Assembly (NCBI GenBank): GCA_002989075.1 | Contig: PSQN01000005.1 | Coordinates: 1,315,241-1,379,240, forward strand | Direction of reading: 5' to 3' | Length of the DNA stretch: 64,000 nt | Source: Arthonia radiata | Taxonomy: Eukaryota; Ascomycota; Arthoniomycetes; Arthoniales; Arthoniaceae | Part shown: positions 24,614 to 36,201 of the stretch, piece after piece | Position numbering within the stretch: position 1 is the first letter of the stretch | How the letters are laid out: every line of letters starts with the position of its first letter | Program-made: the position numbers and the translations under genes | The notes under the pieces: generated by a model | What the model saw: the letters and a program-made list of their open reading frames with translations, nothing else | Database searches by the model: none | What the model was told of the DNA's origin: nothing

Positions 24614-26599
24614 TTAGCTTATAAAGCTTATACTATTAATATTAGCTAACTAAAGAGCTTACTTATTATAAATTATATTAAAGTCTTTTAGCTTATAATT
24701 GTTCTTCTTATCTATTAAGTTAATACTATTATTATCTTAGTAACTAACTATTCTCTATACTTAAAAGCTATTACTTTTAGTAGTTATTAGTATTAATATA
24801 ATCTAATTAATCTATCTTTTAAGCTTCTATAGCTTTAAAGTTCTATTTTAAGCCTTAGTAGTATTATTTATATCTCTATAATAAGAGAAATATATCTCTA
24901 GCTAAATAGCTAATAAATTTAGCTTAGTAGTTTCTATTATAGTATTAGTCTATATCTACTTACTAATAAAGGCTAAAGTAGCTTAAAAATGCTATTAAGC
25001 TATTAAGTATTCTACCTTAAGCTTATCTTAGTAGCTAATAGAATTACTTCTATAATATAAGAGGTAGCTTTTATTAAATAGTTATAAACTAGTTAGTTAT
25101 AAGATTTTTTACTATATTTATATACTTTAAACCCTTTGTCTTTAAGCTATTATATTAGCTTAATAGTTTACTATCTTTATATAAGTATTTAGAGTTTATT
25201 ACTAGTTAATTTTAGTCTAAAATAGCCTAAACTTATAAGAAGTTACTTCTAGAGTTTCTATATAATAGTACTTTTAAGCTACTATACAATAATATAGAAC
25301 TATTAGATAGTTAGCTAGTTTCTAGTATTTCTAAACTATTTATACTTTTCTATTATATAGTAGAGAAATTTTCTAGAGTATTATAAGGCCTTTTATAAGT
25401 TTATACTATAAATAATTATATTAGTTTATCTTAAAAGCTCCTTCTAAGCTAATTTCTAGAGTTATATTAATAAGTTAACTAGTAGCTTTTATACTTATCT
25501 ATTAATCAATTCTCAGTAGTTCTTTATATATAAGGAATATCTTAGAACAGCTATAACTACTCTCTTTATTCTAAGGTCTATAACTACTAAAATAACTATT
25601 TCTTCTTAGTACTATATATTATATATTTATAAGTTATAAGTTATAAGTTATCTTTATATTATATATATAGATATCTAAGTCTTAAAGTTCTCTAACTCTT
25701 CTAATTTATTTTATGTAGATATATTAATAATACTTATATTATAAATTCTAGTAGAAGGTACTATTAAAATAGCCCTATTTTAGAAGTATTTAGATATATT
25801 ACTATAATATAATAAAGAAGAGGCTAGAGGGCTTATAAATTAAATACTAGATAATTAGTAATACTTAGAGTCTATTATTATATACTTTTATCGTTATATA
25901 TATAGAAATATAACTTAAGAGTATATATAGTAGAGTAGAATTATATATTAGAGGTCTATCTATAGAATACCCTAGTAAATATCTTACTATAATAGGCTAA
26001 TATATCTTATACTATGAGTATAGATAGTAATAACTATCTATATTAAAATAGTATTTACTAAACTAATTAACTTTCTTCTTATATTTATTAGTATAGTATA
26101 ATAGAGAGATACTTTTAGAGAGCTATAGAAATAAAAGAAGAAGAAGAAATAGGCTAAATAAGCTCTTAATAAGAGTTAGAGACGCTACTAAGCTATACTT
26201 TGATACTATAAATATTTTTAGATTTTTTATTTTCTAGTACTATATATAGAGCTTTTAAAATAAAACTATAATGCTTAGAAGATAGACTATCTTAGTATTA
26301 AGAAGACTTTAATAGTCTTAAGATAAAAGTATAACTAGAAGGGTATTAGGAATAATATTAACTACTATATTAGTAATTATAATATCTACTAGTAGACTAA
26401 AGTATCTAGATATAAGTTTTATAGCTTACTTACCTTACTTTCTATACTCTTAGAGCTACTATAAAGGTAGTTAATAAACCTTATTATTAGCTTACCTCTT
26501 ATAAATAGATATAATATAATTTTATACTATATAACTACTTTATAAAGCTAGTCTAGTACTATACTATATTCTTAAAGATTATAGTCTAGACTCTAGCTA

Positions 26600-27000
26600 A
26601 TATTATCTTATAAAGTATAGTATATAATCTTATAGGTCTACTAAATAACTTTATATTAAATTAAGATAGTTTACTTATCTCTAAGTAGTAGTAAATCTTT
26701 CTTATCTATCTAAAGGTAAAGAAGAGACTAAGTACTATGTTCTATCTTAAAATAGATAGTTATACTAAATATTAGAATTAATCTATTAAATAGTATCTAT
26801 AATACTTTTTTTTCTACTATTAGAATATCTAAATTATCTTACTTCTAGTAGTAGAATATATCTATAATTACGCTTTTTATATAGTAACTAGAAAGTCTTC
26901 TTTTATACTAGTTTTTAACTATAAACTAATATTTCTAGATATCTTAGAGTTATAAGATATATCTATAGTAGACTATTAGTATTATACTAGCTTCTAGATT
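26600..27000 (+). mobile_element. Ty3/Gypsy pol remnant (integrase core), heavily degraded
   Basis: In plus-strand reading, 26,730-26,960 follows the order of a Gypsy integrase core: a segment corresponding to the FHPQTDGQTER region, then an LEQYLR-like one, then hydrophobic residues at the spacing of the AEFAYN region. The rest of the element probably occupies part of 24,614-27,400, but no LTRs could be identified. It is very old, with many breaks. Confidence 0.5.
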
Positions 27001-27600
27001 TAAAAGACAGCTATTTTTTAAAATAATGATACTTTTACCCTACTATATAAAATATCTTTTAAAATTAATATTCTACTTCTTTAAAATAGTCTATTTATTT
27101 AAAAGATTTATTATATATAGTAGGATATTAAGATATAATTTTTTATAATAAATTATTATTTATAATAGATCTAGAATAGTGTCTTTAAATTAATATATAT
27201 ATATTTTCTACTATCTACTAGCTATTAAGTAACAAAGATATAATACTTGTAGATATAGATAGTTATAAGATTACTACTATAAAGCTTCTATTTTATATAA
27301 AAGACTTATAAAAGTTATATGTTATAGTATTATACTCTTTTGAGATAAGCTTTAGTATATATTTATTCTATAATTAGCTACTAGCTCTTATATAGAAAGA
27401 ATATTAATTATATTATAATTATAGGAAGTAGAAGAACTAGTAGTTAGAATATTTTATAAGCTCTATAAAGATCTATAACTATTATATATTATCTACTCTA
27501 TTACTTATACTTATACTTATCTTCTCTTCTAATCTATATAGCTTTATACTTACTTATACTACTTATTAATATCTTATAGTTATAGTAGTAGTATTAGTAT

Positions 27601-27656
27601 TAGTATCTAGTATCTAGTATCTAGTATCTAGTATCTAGTATCTAGTATCTAGTATT
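27601..27656. repeat. 7-bp tandem repeat (TAGTATC), eight units
   Basis: Seven perfect TAGTATC units are followed by TAGTATT. Upstream (27,585-27,600) lie related AGT-rich words. This is a simple-sequence expansion inside degraded repeat DNA. Confidence 0.9.
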
Positions 27657-28582
27657 ACCCTATAGGTTTAATATATCTTCTTCTACTACTTCTTACTACT
27701 CTAATAATAACCTATATTAGCTCTACTATATTCGTATCTTAGTCTATATATTATTCTTATAGCTCTAATATTCTTCTTCTTAAGTATCTCTAGTACCATA
27801 GTATAGATAGATAATACTAGCCTAGAGTAGAAGATATAGTATATCTAAGATAAGAGAGAGAAGATAATAAAACATAAAAATAGGTAGTAGGGTAGATACT
27901 ATATTTAGTAGTATAGATTTATATAGTAGAATAAGACAGAAGATTAAGAAAAAGATAATAAATAGTATAGATAGTAGCTTATCTTATACTTTTTAGTCAT
28001 TAGTCTAAGAAGTTAAAGACTTATATCTACTTACTATACATACTTACTTTATCTCTATTCTTTAATACTACTTTATATTAATTAGCTATTAGCTAAATTC
28101 CTTCTCTTACTTTCTTATTTATATCTTACTAATCTATTCTATTATAGTCTTAATATCCTTAATATTCTTAAAGCTTATAGTAGCCTCTATTATCTTATAG
28201 AGCTAGTAAGAAGAGTCTTAAAGATATTAGCTTTACTTTAAGCCTTATAAAAAAGAATATAACTTATCTAAGGATATAAGAAATATAAAGATAGAGTAGT
28301 AGAATATCTATAGTATTTAGTTAGCTTAAGCTTTATAGAAGTATAGCCACTAACTTATCTTTTCTATTTTATAGCTTTCTTCTTATTACTCTACTATATT
28401 TTTTATCTAGTTAGCTTTAGTCTACTACTAAGTATAAAGTAATCTACTAATATCTAACTTAGCTATTTTTTATAGTAGATAACTTTTACTATCTACTAAT
28501 CTTTAAGAATCTTATCTCTACTACTTAAGTATTTAGAGTATTAGTAGCTTATAGATCTACTATAGTAGAAGTAAGGAGTAGT

Positions 28583-28666
28583 AAGGCTAGTTTAAGAGGT
28601 TATAAGACTAATTTAAGAGGTTATAAAGCTAGTTTAAGGAGTTATAAAGCTAATCTTAGAAGCTGA
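28583..28666. repeat. 21-bp tandem repeat, four units
   Basis: Units begin at 28583, 28604, 28625 and 28646; the first three are of the form AAGGCTAGTTTAAGAGGTTAT. In plus-strand reading each unit encodes a heptad like KASLRGY and the array stays in frame, so it may be a relic of a repeat-bearing protein segment. The flanks are degraded and no gene is recognisable. Confidence 0.65.
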
Positions 28667-31600
28667 AGTATAGATAGGCGCTATAAGCTTAATCTAAGAA
28701 TAGATAGATAGTAGGCTAGAAGAATAGAATAGAAGAATAAAATATATAGATAGAATAGAATAACTATAAGCTAATACTTCTAGAGCTACTATTATACCTA
28801 GTTTACTACTTTTACTACTATAGATCTAGTAGTAGTTAACTAGAAATCATACTTATTATAATAATAAGTTAGATTCTAGTAATAAGCTAATTAGTATAGT
28901 TAGGCTAGTAGTATAGATTTAGAAGAGTAAGCTTTACTTACTAAACTTAAGATCATTAAGAATAAGAATTATCAATTACTAAGAGTATTATTATTATACT
29001 TAAGTTAAGATATAGTATATTAATTAAATATTAATAATATTAAAATCTATAGGCTTATTTATAAATATAAGATAGAGAGTAAGTAGTAGTCATTATATTG
29101 AGTATATTACTCTATACTAAAGGAGTTATAATTAAAAACAACTATATTATCTTTAGCCTAAAATTTTAGGTTTTAGCTCTATAGAGTAAATTTTAAACTA
29201 CTACTTTTAAAAATTTAGAGAGTAATTTTAAGAAAGATGTACTCTACTCTACCTACTATATTTATTAATCTATATCTATAATATATGTATACTAAGCTAG
29301 AATATATAAGGTAAATATAGATATAAGAATTAGATTTAACTAAGATCTAATAGTCTAAATACCTAGTAGATAGGCTTATTAAAAGGTAATAAAGTACTTT
29401 TAGTAGAATAAGAGATAAAAAAGATATTTATAAGATTAAAATTCTTAAGAAGTACTAATTTAGCTTAAAGCTATGGTAACATATAGTATTTAAGTAGAAT
29501 ATAACCTTGACTATAAGAATAAGTACTCTTACTTATAGATACTAAATTTACTAGTAGTACTAAACTATCTACTTAAATCTTTTATCTCTCTTTAAAGTAT
29601 AAGATATCTTTACTATATCTCAGACCTCTTTAGTCTTCTTCTTATCTTTATATAATCTAAATAATAATAATATCTAAACCTTTTATATTAAAACTATGAA
29701 CTCTCTTATATAATCTAAAGCGTCTAAGCCTATTAAGATCTACTTACTCTTCTTTATAAATAGTAGTAAGTTTAGTACTATATTATCTCTAGTCTTAAAC
29801 TCTTTAGTATCTTATCTAAGCTTATTAGCTTTATTATCTAAAGTAGTCTTATCTTAAGTCTATAGTTATTTTAAGGTTATAGAGATAGAGTTATAGAGTA
29901 TAACTAAAGTAAAGCTATAATGCTTAAGGCTAATATTATAGATAAAAAGAGTATTAATATACATAAGTATATAAGATATATATAGGCTATAAGTATAAGT
30001 CTAGTACTACTAAAAGTAGCCTAAGTAGATAAATAAGAACATATCAATACTAAGAGATAGATAATACTTAGTTTTACTAAAAGATATTAGCTAGTATTCT
30101 AAATATTATATCTATAAGACTTAGATCTTAAGGTAGTAGAGAAGCTAGAGAAGAAGAGTAGAAAGTTAAAAAGGTCTAGAATATATTAGTTAGTAAATAT
30201 AAACTTTAAATACTAGCATAGTAGCTTGCTACTAAGCTAAATAATACTAAAGATATTACAGTCAAGCTTATAAGCTAAATAAATAGTAGTAATAAAAGAA
30301 TAAGTAGATTTAAGCTAATTGATATAAGTCTAGAGTTAATAGAAAGTAACTTAAGTATTAGATAGTTAACTAGTAGCTTACTAGTTTATATAGTAATAAT
30401 CTATAACTAATTTATCTTTATAGTCTTTAAATTTATAGAGGTTCTTACTCTAAGAGAGTATTAAGCTAAAGAGATCTAGATACTTCTTAAAGATTAAACT
30501 GAATAAGTATTATAAGCTAAAACTAACTATACTTAGAAGTATCTATAAGTATTAAGTATAGAGATTACTTCTTATTCTAATATATAAGCAGAACTTACTT
30601 AATATTATAAAAGTTAATATAGATAATCTTATTTTTTATATCTCTATAGTTCTTATTAGTAAGAGTATAATTACTTAAAGTATAATATAGTAAAGTATAG
30701 AAGCTTAATCTTATACCTATAAATATTTTTACTAGTAAATATTATTATATTATAGAGAGTAGTAAATCTATTAATAATATCTTAATAGTAAAGGCTAATA
30801 TAAATATTAGAGTATTTATAGATATTAGCGTACTACTTATAGAAGGCTTAGATATCTTTAGTAATAAGCTTCTAGTATAGAGTTATAGATTTATTAGAAC
30901 GTTATAAGCTAATAAAGAAGGTATAAGACTAAAATATAAGTAAGAATATATATAAGAGTAAGATAGTAGTAGTAGTAAGCTATAGTAGTAATCTAGGATA
31001 CTATAGTATTATAGATATAAAAGCTAACTAAAATCTTACTCTTTATCTTATACTAAATATTAGATAAAAAGTTTATATAGATATAAAAGTCTTTAAGCTA
31101 GATATAGAGAATTAAAGATATAATAATTAAGGAATAAATATACTCTTATATCTTTATACTCTCTAGATAGTACTTTAAAGACTATAGATAACTCTAGCTA
31201 AATAAAAAGAGAATTTACTATATTTCTACTATATACTTATATTATCCTTTAGATATTAAAATAGTCTCTACTAGTAACTTCTATATAAGCTTAGTAAGCT
31301 TAGTAAACTTAGAGTAAGTAGTATTAGTAGGTTAAAATAAAATTAGATCTAGAGTAGATATAAAGGAGGCTAGTAGTAAAGATTCTATAAGTATATTCTA
31401 AAGATTAAGTATCTTAGATCTTTTAGACTAGCTAGTATAAGATAAAGTAGTAAACTTTATATAAAACTTAATAATTTAGTAGTAATATTAATCTTTACTA
31501 AGAGTATCATAGATAAGGTTATCTTATTTATTTTTATAAATTATATAATAGTAGTAGTCTAGGTTAGCTTATTAAGTAAGAAAGTCTAAATTCTTTTACT

Positions 31601-32388
31601 ACTAAGGTATATTATCTACAAATATAAGAATAAAGGTATAGAGACAGGTCTTTACTCTATTTATAGTTATCTATATATCTATATCTATCTATACTAGTTA
31701 TATACTTAGAGCTAAAATTATATCTATATTCTTTATAGTAAAAGGTTTTAAGGTAATAGATAGAATATTTACTTACTAAAACTACTTATACTCTAGAAGA
31801 CTAATAAATATATAGTATATATCTAGTGAAGCTTAATATATATTTTAAAAGACACTAAATTTACTAATAAAGTAAAGCTAGAATAGAGAAAATTAGGTCT
31901 ACTCTATAAAGTTATCTATAAAGTACTAATAGCTATAATAAGTAATCTTAAGCTTAGTATAAGGTAAATTTAATAGATTAAAAGTATAAATAGATAGTAG
32001 TAACTTTAATACTATAATAATAGTATATATAAAGAAATAGGAGCTAATTCAAGGTTAGAAAGGATATAAGTCTTATTCTTCTTTAGTATATGGTAGTCTA
32101 AAAAGATTTAAGTTTTATAACTTAATACTACTACTTTAGAAATATACTTATCTACTTGTTCTAGTAGAAAGAACTTATAGTAGATAATACTAGACTTAGT
32201 ATAAGATATAATAGTACTCTAATAAGTCTTAGATAGCTAGCTATATAGTATAAGAAGCTAAATATTAATAACTACTAGATATTAGAGAGTAGTAAGATCT
32301 TAAGTAATATAACAAATATAGCTAAGATAGTTTTTACTATATAAAGTATTATTATAGATATAAACTATAATATCTAGAGAAAATAGTA

Positions 32389-32995
32389 CATCGGTACCTC
32401 TACTTTAGGGGAATTTAGGTAAATTACTCTAATAACTCTACTTACCTCTACTAACTCTAAAAACTTATGTCTCTAGTTTTTAACTCTACTAACTCTAAAA
32501 ACTCTAGTATAGAGTTAAGAGAGTTAAGAGAGTTTTTAGAGTTATTTACTATAAAAAAAAACTTTAGCAAAAAATTAATTTAAATTAACTTAGAGAGGTT
32601 AGTACTAAGACTACTATCTCTAGAATATAGTTCTGTATATAGTTTTTTCTAAAAATTCTAAATATAAAAAAATCTTAAGGCTAGTATCAGTATATATATA
32701 GTACTATATATATATTTAGTTAGGGGCTAAAAGTTAGGGGCTAAAAACCCTACTAAAAAAAGAAAAGTCTCTAACTTCTTTATCTTTAGTCTATTTTTAG
32801 TCTAGTTTAGATAAATATAATAATAAAAATTAGAGTTTTAGGATTATATAATATAATTATTTTACTAATAAAATAGGCTTTTAGAGTTAGTAGAGTTAGT
32901 AGAGTGAAAAACCTCTAAAAACTTAAGATTTAAAAACTCTACTAACTCTAAGTTAGGTAAAAAATTCAACTTACCTTAAAGTAGAAGAACCAATG
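32389..32995. mobile_element. 607-bp MITE with long terminal inverted repeats and TA target duplication
   Basis: The left end begins CATCGGTACCTCTACTTTA; the right end read on the opposite strand begins CATTGGTTCTTCTACTTTA, pairing at 16 of 19 positions. Beyond this the arms keep pairing loosely: both carry a run of CTCTACTAACTCTA words, so the inverted arms may reach 90-120 bp. TA lies on both sides (32387-32388 and 32996-32997). There is no coding frame. The TA duplication and inverted ends fit a non-autonomous Tc1/mariner/pogo-type element. An internal TTAGGGGCTAAAA word occurs twice in tandem near 32,720-32,750. Confidence 0.8.
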
Positions 32996-35695
32996 TAGCT
33001 TACTATCTAAGTAGTAAGTAGAGTTCTCTATAGAAGAAAAGAGAAGTGAGTTTCTAGATTCTCTTCTATTCTAATACTAGTAGAAGAAGAATAGAAGTTA
33101 GTAGTAGGATAGAAGTTTAAGTATCATCTTCTATCTCTACTTTTATTATACTAAAAATAGAAGAAAATCTATCTAAAATATAAAAGTTAATAGTATAGCT
33201 TCTACTTCTACTTCTATTAGTATAAAAGTAAAATAAAAGCTTTAAAATAGAAAAAAAGAAAAAAAAAAGAATAGAAATTAAGCTATACTTACCAATAATA
33301 GTACTAAGAAGCTTAAAAAATATACTATATAAATTAAAATAACTTTCTTATACTTAAAACTTATTATATATAAATCTTAGTATTTATAGCTATCTAAAGA
33401 TAGTTTTATATAGTAGTAGAAGCTTTAGTATTTATAGATTTTCTTATTTTTAATCTTAGCTATCTATTTATTACTATTACTAAAGTCTTTAAACTTACTT
33501 TTATTACTAAATCTTTTAAAGTCTATAATATCTTTCTTTTTACTTTTAGTACTAGTCTTTACTATTTTAATATTATTAAACTTTAAAGTTACTATATTAA
33601 ACTTTTACTTTAATAAGTATATATCTATTTAGAGCTTATTTACCTTTATTTAGCTATATAAAAGCTATAGAATAGTATCTCAGTATCTTAACTTAAGTAT
33701 CTTTTATACTATCTTATATCTATATATCTTTCTTTATAGTCTAAGTTTATACTTCTTTATATATAGTCTATCCTCCTCAACTTTACTCTACTACTACATT
33801 ATATCTCTACTAAGATCTAAATATATTACTATATCATTTATATTATAGACTACTTTCTTTACTAACTAAAAAGAAGCTAAAGTTAGAAGATTATACTAAC
33901 TACTATTAGTCTAAGCTTAATAAGTAGTAAAATTATACTAGACTATAGTAAGTAAACTATATAGAAGTTTATTTTACTTCGTAGTATTTAGAAGTTTTAT
34001 TTACTTATTATTAGCTTAAGTCTTTAAAAAAAGTTACTTTAATTAATAACTTACTAAGCTATACTTATGGTTATACTACTTATTAAAGATAAAGTAGTAT
34101 TTCTTTAGTATTATTATATACTTATACTAGAACTTAAGAATAGTAATCTAGATAATTATAGTATTTTTTATTCTAGCTATTATATATATAGAATTATTAC
34201 TATACTAATACTTAAATAAATCTTTAAGCTTAGTATTCGAGTTACTAAGCTTTTCTAGATACTACTATACTACTAACTTTTTAATAGTATTATACTTTAG
34301 TACTAAGATTCAAAAAATTTTTTTATACTAATCTAGTTCTTCTAGTCTATCTTCTAGTACCAATCTTTCTAAACTATTATTTTATTTAAGCTATAATATC
34401 TATATCTAAGTTTCTTTATATATAGTAATATATGTTTATCTTTATTAATACTAAAGAGAGTTAGCTTATAAAAAGATTATTTTAATTCTACTAAAATTAA
34501 CTTACTACTTATATATAATAGTATCTTTAACTTACTAGTTAAATATAGCTTACTTATACTTACTTAGGCCTTTATAGCTACTATACTATTTATCTACTTT
34601 ATTAATATGATACTAGATAGTCTAATAGTTATTTTAGTATTATCTAGTAAACTTAATATTATTAAAACTTTAATTCTTATATATATAAAAGTAAGAGTAT
34701 ACTTTTATAGTATTTCTATTAATTAAGTACTAATAAGTAGCTTTTTTAGGTAAGATACTAGTATTTCTACTAAAAGAGTAGCTAGCTTTATACTTCTAAG
34801 ATAAGCTAGAAATAGTAGAAGTCTTAATAGGTTTTAAAGAGTAACCTTTTTTTAGTAGTATAATAATAAGATAGTAAGAAGTATAGACTAGCTTAATAGA
34901 AATGTATAAGTATAAGGTTATAAAAATAAAGTTAATATTATTAGAAGAAAGTATTTAGATTATAGAATAAGTATTTAGTTACTAAGCTAATAAGAATTAC
35001 TATATTAGATAAATATTAGCTACTTTAGTAATACTAATAAGCTATAATAAATATATAACCTAGTAGCCTTCTACTAGTATAACTATCTTTCTAATACTAT
35101 TACTCTTAGTAATTAGCTATTATATTACTCTACTAATTAATAAATATTAATTATATCTTACTACTGGAGTTTTTAAGTTAATATTTAAGCTTATAATTAA
35201 TATAGCCTCTACTATAGTTAATAGTAGTATTAGTAACTCTAGTTATAGATTAAATTTTTTTAATTAAATTAATTAGTTTTAAATCTATTCAATTAATTAA
35301 ATAAGTTTAAACTAAAAAGTATTCTATATCTATTTATTAAATAAGATTAATTACTTTTAATATAAAGCTATTAAAGCTATTTGAATAGATTAAAAGAATT
35401 TAAATAAGTATTTAGTAAGTATTTATAGCTCTAAAAACTCTAGTTCACTAAAACAACTCTAAATCTAGCTAAAATATAGCTAAAAATAGAGTATTCTCTA
35501 GATTTTTAAAAAATTAGTATTTTTATTTTATTCTATATTAGTTACTAGTAGTTTACTATAGTCTAAATTGTTTAATCTAAAAGTCTATAGTATTGCTAGT
35601 TATAAAGTTATAGATATTTTAAACTAGTTAGGGCTAAAAACCCTACTAAAATATTTTACTTAATAACTCTGACTATACTTTATAATTTTTACTAC

Positions 35696-36201
35696 TGTTG
35701 GAAATTAACCAACTAGCTGGTTAGCCGGAATCCTCAGGGGCCCGGAGTATTGGACAGGTCCTACCAGCTATCTCGGTCTAGAATAGAACAAGCCTTTTAC
35801 CTAAAGGATTGGGCCTAGTAGCCCGGGCCTAGGACAAAAAGGAGCATTGCACGACCCGTCCTAGACAGCTGGCCCGTAGTCTAAGACAACACAGGATAGA
35901 CTAAGACTAACAGTTTTAGATAGACAGAATTACCGTCTTGTACGGTAAGTTACGGGTTATCTAGCCTCTATTCAAAAGAACAGATATCTAGTAGATCCTA
36001 TATAGGCCGCTAGACTTAAATATATAAGCTAGGATCTCTCTAGAGGATTCTAGCTAATAAGACAGACAATATAACAATAGCTTCTCCTTGCTACTAAGTA
36101 TTGTATCTATATTAAGCCTAAGTATTGTACTAGTCTTAAGCTGGTCTCGTCTTTCTACTCTTTATAGTAGTATTCTTCTTCTTCCCTGCACCCTTTTAAC
36201 A
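35696..36201 (+). mobile_element. Solo LTR of the Copia family (506 bp)
   Basis: It runs from TGTTGGAAAT to TTTAACA and matches the LTRs at 5200, 18112 and 24106. ACTAC stands on both sides (35691-35695 and 36202-36206). It retains more GC and CpG than any other copy (for example ACGACCCG and TTACGGGTTATC words), so it looks like the best preserved LTR of the family here. Confidence 0.93.
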
